Below, piece after piece: positions 24,672 to 32,348 of a DNA stretch of 44,187 bases; position 1 is the stretch's first letter, and each line of letters starts with the position of its first letter. Made by a program: the position numbers and the translations under genes. The notes below the pieces were generated by a model, which made no database searches, had not been told where the DNA came from, and was given only the letters and a program-made list of their open reading frames with translations. The DNA is from Bordetella parapertussis (lineage in GTDB: Bacteria; Pseudomonadota; Gammaproteobacteria; Burkholderiales; SG8-41). The stretch is from the NCBI GenBank assembly GCA_945864585.1, contig CAMBCF010000034.1, positions 1 through 44,187 of the forward strand. Direction: 5' to 3'.

Positions 24672-25355
24672 ATGCAACACAAGGCCGGTTTTGAAATCGT
24701 AAAGGTCGTCGAGATCCCCTGGGAAGACCGCAGAAACGTGGACAACTGGCCGAGCCGTGCGGGCATGTATTGCGATGACAAGCCGAATCAGTTGTGCATA
24801 CGCCTGATCGATTATCCGCAAGGCTCGACCGAACCGCGCCACGTGCATGGCGGCAAGCACGCGACCACGGTGTTAAAGCATCATACGATAGTCGATGGCG
24901 TAACCCTGCGGCCGCTGGATGTGGTGCTGGGACCGAGCAACGAGCCGCACGGCCCGCTGCATTATCCCGATAGCTGCCAGTTGCTGAGTGCGTTTCAGGG
25001 CAGCTATTACCACAGCGAAGTGGAAAAACTATCGACCGAAAAACACTACCGCTTGATTCAGCAGCAACAAATTCCGTGGGTGCAGGGCGCCTACGGCAGC
25101 GACAGCGGTGAAACAAAAACGCTGGTCGATCGCGGCTGCGGACGCCTGCTGGTGGAAGCACTGCGCTTTGCGCCCGGGGCCAGCGTTGCGGCAAAGGCGC
25201 TGGCGAAAATGCACTCCGCGCTGGTGGTGGAGGGCAGCGCCGAAATCGATGGCGTCACGCTGGGTGTGTGGGATTTCATGCGTGTGATGGATGCGGGACA
25301 CGAGCCGGTGATGTTTCCGCAGGGGGCCACGTTGCTGGCGTTGACGATGCGTTAA
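24672..25355 (+). CDS. Two-domain cupin protein (ChrR-like)
   Basis: A 227-residue protein with two cupin barrels. The first (about 40-115) has EPRHVHGGKHATTVL with metal-ligand histidines and a later HGPLHYP. The second (about 140-227) has ALRFAPGASVAAKAL, KMHSALVVEGSAEIDGV and ends with ATLLALTMR. The second barrel has fewer histidines and may lack metal. Such proteins may be isomerases, dioxygenases or sensors; the role here is unknown. CGGAGA precedes the ATG. It follows the unrecognised two-domain protein by 25 bases in the module of ThDP enzyme 1. Confidence 0.78.
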   Translation: MQHKAGFEIVKVVEIPWEDRRNVDNWPSRAGMYCDDKPNQLCIRLIDYPQGSTEPRHVHGGKHATTVLKHHTIVDGVTLRPLDVVLGPSNEPHGPLHYPDSCQLLSAFQGSYYHSEVEKLSTEKHYRLIQQQQIPWVQGAYGSDSGETKTLVDRGCGRLLVEALRFAPGASVAAKALAKMHSALVVEGSAEIDGVTLGVWDFMRVMDAGHEPVMFPQGATLLALTMR

Positions 25356-25362
25356 GGCTATT

Positions 25363-25465
25363 CACCGCAGAGGCGCGGAGGCGCAGAGAAGAACACGCAG
25401 AGAAAAACCATGAAATGCATTTGCGTTTCTCTGCGTTACCTCTGCGTCTCCGCGCCTCTGCGGTG
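25363..25465. repeat. Long palindromic repeat of the caccgcagaggcgcgg type
   Basis: The arms caccgcagaggcgcggag and ctccgcgcctctgcggtg, with further paired cgcagagaa and ttctctgcg segments, form a hairpin of about 100 bases. It lies between the convergent ends of the bicupin and a Bug gene and could terminate both transcripts. This type is a widespread intergenic repeat in bacteria. Confidence 0.85.
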
Positions 25466-25477
25466 AGATTTGGAGGT

Positions 25478-26458
25478 TTACTCCACCTTAATCCCCGCCG
25501 CCTTCACCACTTTGATGTTCTGCACAACCTCGTTGCGGATGAACGCCGCGAATTCCTCCGGCGTGCTGGTCGCTGGATCAAGCCCTTGCTTCATGAATGC
25601 CTCTTTCATCTCCGGCGTGTTGACGATTTTCACGATGGCTGAATTCAGGCGCGTAATGATCTCGTGTGGCACGCCGGCGGGTGCGATCACGCCATACCAG
25701 CCGGTGCGTTCATAACCCGGCACGCCGGATTCATTGAGGGTGGGCATCGCCGGCGCGAGCGGTGTGCGCTGCAAGGTGGTGACCGCGAGTGCTCTGATGC
25801 GTCCTGCGGCGAGCAGCGGCAGCGACGCCGGGATACTCGCGAAGATCATGTCCACTTCGCCGCCGGCAGTGGCAATTACGCCCTCGGAAGTGCCTTTGTA
25901 CGGCACGTGAACGATGTTGACCCTGGCCATCGAATTGAATAACTCGTTTGCCATATGTGCTGAACTGCCAATGCCGGAGGTTGCGTAGTTGAGTTTGCCC
26001 GGGCTGCTGCGCGCCAGCGCTACGAATTCCTTTACGCTGCGCGCCGGCACCGACGGATGCACCACCAAAAACCAGGGGCCGTACACGATGCGCGAGACCG
26101 GTGCAAAATCGCGTTCCAGCTCGTACGGCAACTTGCGGCGCAGCGCCGGTTGCACGGCGTCTGCAGCGGGCATCAACAGTAGTGTGTAACCGTCGGCGGG
26201 CGATTTGGCGACAGCATCGGTGGCCAGCATACCCCCGGAGCCGCCGCGATTTTCGACGATGACTTGCTGCCCCAACAATTCAGACAGTTTAGGTGCGAGC
26301 ATGCGCGCCGTGATATCGGACGCGCCACCGGCGGCAAAGCCGACCATGATTTTGATGGGCTTGGCGGGGTAGGCTTGAGCCAGCGCGGCACTCGTCAGAG
26401 CGCCGGCGCCGAGTGCGCCTATTAAAACAGTCACTGTCATGCGGATATCCATTTGCAT
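25478..26458 (-). CDS. Bug/TctC periplasmic solute receptor 3
   Basis: A 326-residue Bug-family receptor. It has a signal peptide ending near LAQA, YPAKPIKIMVGFAAGGASD, VIVENRGGSGG, SPADGYTLLLMP, RDFAPVSRI, HVPYKGTSEG and a C-terminal STPEEFAAFIRNEV. All landmarks are present in order. ATG codons at 26458, 26452 and 26440 are possible starts; no ribosome site decides between them. It converges on the bicupin gene across a long hairpin. A remnant of another Bug gene lies 53 bases upstream. Confidence 0.92.
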   Translation of the reverse strand: MQMDIRMTVTVLIGALGAGALTSAALAQAYPAKPIKIMVGFAAGGASDITARMLAPKLSELLGQQVIVENRGGSGGMLATDAVAKSPADGYTLLLMPAADAVQPALRRKLPYELERDFAPVSRIVYGPWFLVVHPSVPARSVKEFVALARSSPGKLNYATSGIGSSAHMANELFNSMARVNIVHVPYKGTSEGVIATAGGEVDMIFASIPASLPLLAAGRIRALAVTTLQRTPLAPAMPTLNESGVPGYERTGWYGVIAPAGVPHEIITRLNSAIVKIVNTPEMKEAFMKQGLDPATSTPEEFAAFIRNEVVQNIKVVKAAGIKVE

Positions 26459-26511
26459 CAGAAGCGAACGTTACACGTTTTGCGATGCTTGCGCTTGCGG
26501 TGTATGCTTGA

Positions 26512-26649
26512 CTATGGATTGTGCGCGGCGAATTCCTCGGGCGTGGCGCCCTTGGCCTCGGCGCCGAGGCCCGACATTTTTTCCAGAATATCGGGCGACT
26601 TCATCGCTTTCACGAACGCGGTGTTGAGGCGTTTGATGTTGGTGAAAGC
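26512..26649 (-). pseudogene. C-terminal remnant of a Bug/TctC gene
   Basis: The minus-strand frame reads FTNIKRLNTAFVKAMK, then SPDILEKMSGLG and GATPEEFAAHNP before a TAG. This is the typical C-terminal helix region of Bug receptors (IxxLNxAxxKALxSPD... TPEEFAA). The remaining ~270 residues are absent; the upstream side instead joins a palindromic repeat at 26678. It is a deletion remnant, possibly of a duplicate of the neighbouring Bug gene. Confidence 0.75.
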
Positions 26650-26677
26650 TAGAAGCGCAATTGCATGCACGCGGGAC

Positions 26678-26713
26678 GGTGGGTTACGGCGCAAAGGACG
26701 CGCCTAACCCACC
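26678..26713. repeat. Small palindrome ggtgggtta...taacccacc
   Basis: Nine-base outer arms ggtgggtta/taacccacc, one unpaired base and five more paired bases (ggcgc/gcgcc) form a hairpin. It resembles a common short intergenic repeat in betaproteobacteria. It marks the broken side of the Bug remnant and precedes the next thiamine-diphosphate enzyme. Confidence 0.65.
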
Positions 26714-26777
26714 CTACCAAAATCTGTATTTATCTGTATTGATTTTGAATCTCAATCGAACAAGCCTGGAGTAATAG

Positions 26778-28481
26778 ATGCCCAAAACCACCGGCGCAAA
26801 ATATTTCGCGGAAATCATCAAGGGCTACGGCATAACTCATGCGTTTTTTGTGCCCACGATTTTGATGGATGCGCTGGCCGAGATGGACGAACTCGGCATC
26901 CAGAAGATTTTGACCCACGGCGAAAAAGCCGCGGCGTACATGGCCGACGGCTATGCGCGCGCGGCCAACCGGCCGGGCTTGTGCATGGGGCAGCAGATCG
27001 GCGCCTCCAACCTCGCCGCGGGTTTGCGCGATGGTTTCATGGCCGGTGCGCCGATTATCGCAATTACCGGCGGGCCGGGCACGCCGGGGCGTTATCGCCA
27101 CTCGTATCAGGAGGTCGAAGATTTTGCGCAATTTGATTCGATGACCAAACTCAACCTGCAACTCGATGATGTGTCGCGCCTGCCGGACTTGATGCGGCAA
27201 CTGTTCCGCGCGGTAACCACCGGCGCGCCTAGGCCTGTGCATCTCAGACTGCGCGGTTCGCATGGGCAGGGCATCGAATGCGAAGCCGATTTGCCGGTGC
27301 CGCTTATTGAAAAAGAATATGCAGCGGTTCCGGCGTATCGCCCTGGGCCGGAACTGGATCGTGTGCGAGCGGCCCTGGCGGTGCTCGCCAGGGCGCAGCG
27401 CCCGATCATCGTTGCCGGCGGTGGCGTTACCTCATCCGGCGCGCAGGCCGAACTGGTGCAGTTCGCCGAAAAAATGCAGATACCGGTGGCCACCTCGCTT
27501 AATGCCAAGGGCGCGATCCCCGATACCCATCCGCTGGCAGTGGGTGTGCCCGGCGTGTACTCGCGCGAGTGCGCGAACCGGGCAATTTCCGAAGCCGATC
27601 TTGTGCTGTTCATCGGCAGTCACGCGGGTGCGCAGGTGACCGCGAACTGGAAAATCCCCGCGCCCGGCATCACGGTGATTCAGATCGATATCGACGCGCA
27701 GGAACTCGGCCGCAACTACCCGAATGCGGCCTCGATACTGGGCGATGCAAAAGCAACGCTGAAGCACATGATCGCGCTGGCTTCCGGCCCATCTTCCGGT
27801 GCGAAGCAGTGGGTGGCGCGCACCCAGGAACTTGTCGCCAACTGGCGCGCGAGTGTCGCCACGCACTACAACTCGGATGCCTCACCGCTGCGCCCCGAAC
27901 GCATTTGCAGGGAAATCAACGATGCGCTGCCCGCCAATGGCGTGGTGGTGACGGATACCGGCCATGCAGGCATGTGGACCGGGCAGTTGATCGAGATGCG
28001 TCACGCGACGCAGCGCTACATCCGTTGCGCGGGATCGCTGGGCTGGGGCCTGCCGGGCGCGATGGGTGTTAAATGCGCGCTGCCAGATCAGCCAGTGGTT
28101 CTGTTCAGCGGCGATGGTGGTTTTTATTATCACATCGCCGAACTCGAAACCGCCGCGCGCCATGGCATCAATCTGGTGATGGTGGTGAATAACAACAGTT
28201 CACTCAATCAGGAAATTCCGCTGGTGGGTCACGCCTACCGGGGCAAGCGCGGTGATCGTTACAAGCCCGACGAAATGTGGCGCTTCCAGAGAACGGCTGA
28301 CATTGCGAAAGTGGCGGAAGCGATGGGCTGCGCAGCGTTTCGTGTGGATAATCCGCAGGCGCTCAAGGAATTGCTGCCGCGCGCGCTGGCGATGGGGAGG
28401 CCAGTGGTGATAGACGCCATCAGCGACGATCAGGCGCTGGCGCCGGGCGCGTGGACGCCCGGAGGCGCGGGCGCGCATTGA
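26778..28481 (+). CDS. Thiamine diphosphate-dependent enzyme 2 (paralogue of 22105)
   Basis: A 567-residue paralogue of the enzyme at 22105-23811, similar throughout. The activating glutamate is in HGEKAAAYMADGYAR (near residue 49), the central domain has GGGVTSSGAQAE, and the diphosphate motif runs from GDGGFYYH to VVNNNSSLNQE. Differences cluster near the active-site entry (TILMDALAEMDELG against AFILKSFAEMEGMP) and after NQE (PLVGHAYRGKRGDRYKP), so the substrates may differ. CTGGAG lies seven bases before the ATG. After the stop come repeat copy C and then a Bug receptor and two cupins on the same strand. Confidence 0.9.
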   Translation: MPKTTGAKYFAEIIKGYGITHAFFVPTILMDALAEMDELGIQKILTHGEKAAAYMADGYARAANRPGLCMGQQIGASNLAAGLRDGFMAGAPIIAITGGPGTPGRYRHSYQEVEDFAQFDSMTKLNLQLDDVSRLPDLMRQLFRAVTTGAPRPVHLRLRGSHGQGIECEADLPVPLIEKEYAAVPAYRPGPELDRVRAALAVLARAQRPIIVAGGGVTSSGAQAELVQFAEKMQIPVATSLNAKGAIPDTHPLAVGVPGVYSRECANRAISEADLVLFIGSHAGAQVTANWKIPAPGITVIQIDIDAQELGRNYPNAASILGDAKATLKHMIALASGPSSGAKQWVARTQELVANWRASVATHYNSDASPLRPERICREINDALPANGVVVTDTGHAGMWTGQLIEMRHATQRYIRCAGSLGWGLPGAMGVKCALPDQPVVLFSGDGGFYYHIAELETAARHGINLVMVVNNNSSLNQEIPLVGHAYRGKRGDRYKPDEMWRFQRTADIAKVAEAMGCAAFRVDNPQALKELLPRALAMGRPVVIDAISDDQALAPGAWTPGGAGAH

Positions 28482-28573
28482 TTAACTTTTTCCCCTCTGC
28501 GCCGCTTCAAGTGCTCCCTTGTCCCACCCCGGGGTGGGCTAGTCTATGCACACAACTTTGAGTGCGAGAGCAT

Positions 28574-28725
28574 GTAGCCCGGAAGAAGGCAAAGGCTTTT
28601 CATGGCCGTATTCCGGGGAAGTGTGGGTGGCTGGACTAGCGTGCTGTCGATGCGCGGTGCTTCTTCCCGGAATACGTCCTTCGGACTCCTTCCGAGCTAC
28701 GGGAGAAGTGTGCATAGGTTAGCCC
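28574..28725 (+). repeat. Dispersed ~150-base repeat, copy C
   Basis: The same length and orientation as copy A (1-152), differing at only a few bases (for example ggcaaaggctttt against ggccatggctttt). It ends three bases before the GAGG ribosome site of the Bug gene at 28740. The stretch 28482-28573 upstream shows nothing recognisable. Confidence 0.9.
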
Positions 28726-28739
28726 TTTGAGGTGTGTGT

Positions 28740-29744
28740 ATGCTACGTCAAGGATGGGGATTTTGCGTGTTGTATTCCGTGTTGTTCGCGATCACTGCGC
28801 AGGCGCAGGATCCTTCGACAGAGCCTGTCCTGAGCTTGTCGAAGGGATCAGGACAGGTTTATCCTGTCAAAGCCATACGCATCATTGTCGGCCCGGGCCC
28901 CGATATCGTCGCGCGCATGTTCGGCCAGAAATTCACCGAAGTGTGGGGCCACCAAACCATCGTCGAACAACGGCCGGGTGGCGGGGGCACCATCGCCACC
29001 GAAATGGTGGCGAAAGCCGCGCCCGACGGTTACACCCTGCTGTTGTCGAGCGCCGCGTACACCATCAACGCCGTGCTGCAGCCGGGACCTTATGATTTGG
29101 TGCGCGATTTTTCCTCGATAGCGTTGTGCGCTACGGCGCCGTTCATACTGACCGTACATCCTTCGGTGCCCGTGAGATCGGTGAAGGAATTGATTGCGCT
29201 GGCGAAATCAAAGCCGGGGCAACTGGTGTATTCCTCGTCGGGCAACGGCACGCCGCCGCACTTGGCAGGCGAAATGTTCAAGAGCATGGCCAGGGTGGAT
29301 ATCCTGCACGTACCGTATAAATTCGCGACCCCGGCACTGGTGGATGTGGTGAGCGGCCAGGTGCAGATGATGTGGCCGATCATGTCGATGTCACTGCCGC
29401 AGGTGCAGGCAGGGAGGCTGCGTGGGCTGGCGGTGAGTTCGCGCGAACGCACGCGGCTTGCGCCGCAAATGCCAACGATTGCAGAATCCGGCTTGCCGGG
29501 ATATGAAATTGTCGGTTGGAACGGGCTGATCGCGCCGGCTAAAACGCCCGGCGCGGTGGTGAATAAACTCAACACTGAAATCAACCGCCAACTCAGGACA
29601 CCCGAACTGGTGCAGCGGCTGGCGCAGTCGAGTTACGATCCGGCGGGTGATAAAAATTCCCCGGAGCAGTTCACCGATTTTGTGCGTGCCGAGATTGCGA
29701 AGTTTGCTAAGCTGGTAAAGGAATCTGGAGCGAAGATAGACTGA
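28740..29744 (+). CDS. Bug/TctC periplasmic solute receptor 4, with in-frame repeat insertion
   Basis: A 334-residue Bug-family receptor. It has a signal peptide ending near TAQAQ, then about 16 extra residues (DPSTEPVLSLSKGSGQ) encoded by a palindromic repeat, then VYPVKAIRIIVGPGPDIVAR, VEQRPGGGGTI, APDGYTLLLSS, DFSSIAL, HVPYKFATPA and the usual C-terminus. The glycine-rich ligand loop is short: VGPGPDIVAR instead of about VGFxxGGxxDIVAR, lacking some four residues. Both features may affect export or binding, but the frame is open throughout. The ATG at 28740 has GAGG seven bases upstream. Confidence 0.9.
   Translation: MLRQGWGFCVLYSVLFAITAQAQDPSTEPVLSLSKGSGQVYPVKAIRIIVGPGPDIVARMFGQKFTEVWGHQTIVEQRPGGGGTIATEMVAKAAPDGYTLLLSSAAYTINAVLQPGPYDLVRDFSSIALCATAPFILTVHPSVPVRSVKELIALAKSKPGQLVYSSSGNGTPPHLAGEMFKSMARVDILHVPYKFATPALVDVVSGQVQMMWPIMSMSLPQVQAGRLRGLAVSSRERTRLAPQMPTIAESGLPGYEIVGWNGLIAPAKTPGAVVNKLNTEINRQLRTPELVQRLAQSSYDPAGDKNSPEQFTDFVRAEIAKFAKLVKESGAKID
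28812..28857. repeat. Palindromic repeat inside the Bug gene
   Basis: Two interleaved inverted repeats: ccttcgaca (28812-28820) with tgtcgaagg (28837-28845), and cctgtcctga (28824-28833) with tcaggacagg (28848-28857). This resembles a known type of intergenic repeat built on ccttcgacaagctcaggac. Here it is within a coding sequence, in frame, at the junction of signal peptide and mature protein. Confidence 0.85.
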
Positions 29745-29746
29745 AA

Positions 29747-29911
29747 AGTCAAAAGCTTTTTTGCCACAGATTTCACAGATTTACACAGATTGTTTGACGC
29801 TGTCGTTCCCGCTTGCGCGGGAAAGACACGTTTTGGGATATATATCGTCTGTCTAGCTCTTGACCTCATCTGTGTTCATCTGTGAAATCTGTGGCAAAAC
29901 GTTTTTGACTT
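29747..29911. repeat. Long inverted repeat enclosing a smaller hairpin
   Basis: The arms 29761-29790 and 29868-29897 match at 28 of 30 bases (ttgccacagatttcacag against ctgtgaaatctgtggcaa), with weaker pairing of the flanking aaaagtcaaaagc and gtttttgactttt. The loop holds another hairpin, gttcccgcttgcgcgggaa, near 29805-29823. It fills the gap between the Bug gene and the cupin genes and may terminate the former. Confidence 0.85.
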
Positions 29912-29937
29912 TACCGATTCAACGGAGGTATCAAAGC

Positions 29938-30507
29938 ATGGCTGAAGGCGTTAAACCCATCCGGCGCGTGGTGACCGGTAACGATACACAGGGGCGTTCC
30001 AAGGTGTTGTTCGACAGCGCTGCGCCCAACGTCAATGCCAATGCCTTCAAGAAAGGCACGGGCATGACGGATATTTGGGTGTTTCACGAATGCCCAGCAA
30101 TTATTTCCGGGGAAAAAGACTACGGCAATCTGCCGTTTCATTTCGAGCCGCCACCCCATGGCGGGCAACTGCGCATCGTGCAGTCGGATTTCAGGCCCTC
30201 CGATTACGATGCGGCGAACGATACATTTATCACGCCGGCGCATCTGCCGAAAAAAACACCCGGCGGCACATGGGAGCGCGGCAACCAGAATCTCTACACC
30301 ACGCGCACCCATAAATCCGAGACCATCGATTACGGCATAGTGCTCAACGGCGAGCGCACCATGATCCTTGACGATGGCGAGTATCACCTCAAGGCCGGTG
30401 ACTGCGTGATCCAGTTGGCGAGCTGGCATGCGTGGCGCAATATCAACGCGGGGTTGATGGCGTTTGTGTTTGTGGCTGCTGAATTTGAAAAGCAAGTCGA
30501 GAAATAG
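29938..30507 (+). CDS. Cupin domain protein 1
   Basis: A 189-residue single-cupin protein. The barrel lies in the C-terminal half: TTRTHKSETIDYGIVLNGE (near 120) supplies the histidine-glutamate motif, and LKAGDCVIQLASWHAWRN (near 155) supplies the second histidine. The N-terminal half, with VVTGNDTQGRSKVLFDSAAPN and FHFEPPPHGGQLRIVQ, is characteristic of a group of cupins found near aromatic-degradation genes. Metal binding is plausible; the reaction is not known. GGAGG lies nine bases before the ATG. It is followed after ten bases by a paralogue. Confidence 0.82.
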   Translation: MAEGVKPIRRVVTGNDTQGRSKVLFDSAAPNVNANAFKKGTGMTDIWVFHECPAIISGEKDYGNLPFHFEPPPHGGQLRIVQSDFRPSDYDAANDTFITPAHLPKKTPGGTWERGNQNLYTTRTHKSETIDYGIVLNGERTMILDDGEYHLKAGDCVIQLASWHAWRNINAGLMAFVFVAAEFEKQVEK

Positions 30508-30517
30508 AGAGTAAGTG

Positions 30518-31060
30518 ATGAATGAAATAAAACAGTTACGAAGAATTGTCGTGAAAGACGAAAACAACGGCGAAAAATCACGCGCGCTGTGTGATGCGCC
30601 ATCGCCCGACGTGCATCTTGATCCTGCCCGTCCTGGATTCGCCGCCACACGCATGTGGGTGACCGACCGCACGCCCGCACGCATCCAGAACGAAACGCTC
30701 AACGCGCCGCACACCATCGAGCCGCCCAAGGCGGGATCGCTGTGCCGTTACCTGCAAATACCGCCGGACGCAGCGTGGAAAAGCAAGGTGGGATCGAAAC
30801 AAGTGCAGGCGTACTTTGCAGCGATGGGGTCCCCCGGTGCATGCACGTATTCGGGCAGCGCGCAGCATCCTTACATGCAAAAAACCCGCACGCTGGATTT
30901 CGCGCTGATTATCGAGGGCGAAGTGACTCTGGTGCTTGATCTTGAAGAAGTGCATCTTGCGGCGGGCGACACTGTGGTGCTGCGCGGCGCCAATCATGCG
31001 TGGAGCAATCGTTCGGATAAGCCGTGCATCATCGCGATGTCGATGCACGATGCGGCTTAG
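30518..31060 (+). CDS. Cupin domain protein 2
   Basis: A 180-residue paralogue of the preceding cupin, with the same layout: LRRIVVKDENNGEKSRALCD, MWVTDRTPARI, then the barrel motif KTRTLDFALIIEGEVTLVL and AAGDTVVLRGANHAWSN. The first motif lacks the HxxE pair: the position of HKSET in its neighbour reads RTLDF here, so fewer metal ligands remain. The two may form a heteromer with one catalytic and one structural chain; this is inference. A GTG at 30515 directly precedes the ATG. Its stop is 61 bases from the convergent Bug gene. Confidence 0.8.
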   Translation: MNEIKQLRRIVVKDENNGEKSRALCDAPSPDVHLDPARPGFAATRMWVTDRTPARIQNETLNAPHTIEPPKAGSLCRYLQIPPDAAWKSKVGSKQVQAYFAAMGSPGACTYSGSAQHPYMQKTRTLDFALIIEGEVTLVLDLEEVHLAAGDTVVLRGANHAWSNRSDKPCIIAMSMHDAA

Positions 31061-31120
31061 TTACTGCATCCTTACGTGACCTGCAGCAGTTACCCGGCAT
31101 GCCGCGCTTTTTTGAGGCGA

Positions 31121-32095
31121 TCAGCTTCCTACTTTGATGCCGGCGGTCTTGACCACCTTCTGCCACTTCGCGATGTCGCGCTTGAGCACTTCGCGAAAGC
31201 GCTCTGGCGAGCCGCCCACGGGCTCCATGCCATCAGCCGCCAGGCGCTCTTTCACGTCGGGCAGTTGCAGAGCGCGGTTGATCTCACTGTTCCAGCGCGC
31301 GACGATGTCCTTGGGCAGCCCCTTCGGGCCCAGGAAAGCATACCAAAGCGCGGCTTCATAACCCGGGACAGTTTCAGCCACGGTCGGGAGATCGGGCAGG
31401 GCGCTGGATCGCTTGGCGGTAGTCATCGCAATGACGCGTACGCGGTTTGATTTAACCTGCGGAATCACGTTTGACAGGTTGCCGAAGATGACCTGAATCT
31501 GCCCGCCGAGAAGATCATTCAGTGCGAGGATCATGCCCTTGTACGGCACGTGCGTCATCCTGCTGCCTGTCATCTGGTTGAAGAGTTCGGTGGCGAGGTG
31601 GGTGGTGCCGCCGGTGCCGCTGGAGCCATAGTTAAGCTTGCCGGGATTGGCCTTGTCATACGCAATCAGCTCCTTGATGCTGGTGACGGGCGTCGACGGC
31701 TGGAGCGCTACCACGAATCCGCTTTCGCAGATCAACGCGATCGGCGTCACGTCGTGCATCGGGTCGTAGGGCAGCTTGTAGAGTGCCGCAGTGGTGGCGT
31801 AGCCGGAGGCCGCCAGAATCATGGTGTAGCCGTCCGGGTTCGCTCTCACCAAGGTTTCGTAAGCGATCGTCCCGCCGCCGCCGGGGCGGTTGTCCACCAA
31901 TACCGATTGCCTGAAAGTCTCAGCAGCTTTCGGCCCCAGCGTGCGCGCCAAAATGTCGCCCTGACCGCCGGGCGCGAACGACACGATTAAGCGGATCGGT
32001 TTGGTCGGGTAACTCTGTGCGGCGCCCGGACCGGCTGCAACGATGCTGCCCGCGCCTATGAAAAATGCCAGGATGGCTTTAAGTGTCGTTTCCAT
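31121..32095 (-). CDS. Bug/TctC periplasmic solute receptor 5
   Basis: A 324-residue Bug-family receptor. It has a signal peptide ending near GAAQS, YPTKPIRLIVSFAPGGQGD, VLVDNRPGGGGTI, NPDGYTMILAASG, DVTPIALI, THVPYKGMILAL and a typical C-terminus. All landmarks are present. The ATG at 32095 has AAAGG at a good distance upstream; a GTG at 32101 in the same frame is the alternative. It converges on the cupin pair and probably belongs with the ThDP enzyme 2 module by position. Confidence 0.92.
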   Translation of the reverse strand: METTLKAILAFFIGAGSIVAAGPGAAQSYPTKPIRLIVSFAPGGQGDILARTLGPKAAETFRQSVLVDNRPGGGGTIAYETLVRANPDGYTMILAASGYATTAALYKLPYDPMHDVTPIALICESGFVVALQPSTPVTSIKELIAYDKANPGKLNYGSSGTGGTTHLATELFNQMTGSRMTHVPYKGMILALNDLLGGQIQVIFGNLSNVIPQVKSNRVRVIAMTTAKRSSALPDLPTVAETVPGYEAALWYAFLGPKGLPKDIVARWNSEINRALQLPDVKERLAADGMEPVGGSPERFREVLKRDIAKWQKVVKTAGIKVGS

Positions 32096-32235
32096 ATCCA
32101 CTGCCTTTCAAAAGCGGTGCACCGGGTTACGCCAAAGGGACCGGACTGGGAATGTGCTGTTACGCACACAGACGGTCTTCCAACGCGCATTCTCGGCTCA
32201 TAATGGCGGCAGTGCAACAGGTTATCGATGGGCTA

Positions 32236-32335
32236 TTACGTAAGCAACTTCATGCCGTTGCGGATGGCGGTGGTCAGCAGCCAGGCATCGGTGATTTGAC
32301 GGCGCCCGAGGATGCCGCCGGTGCAGGCGGCCCAA
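32236..32335 (-). pseudogene. C-terminal remnant of a PIN-domain (VapC-like) gene
   Basis: In the gap between a Bug gene and the methyltransferase the minus strand reads GRRQITDAWLLTTAIRNGM, then KLLT and a stop. This resembles the conserved C-terminal helix of PIN toxins (HRQxTDAYLLxLAxxxGxKLxT). A stop codon lies about 20 codons upstream and no start is available, so only the tail is left. The assignment rests on one short motif. The rest of the gap 32102-32348 shows nothing clear. Confidence 0.5.
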
Positions 32336-32348
32336 CGTTACCCGGTTC

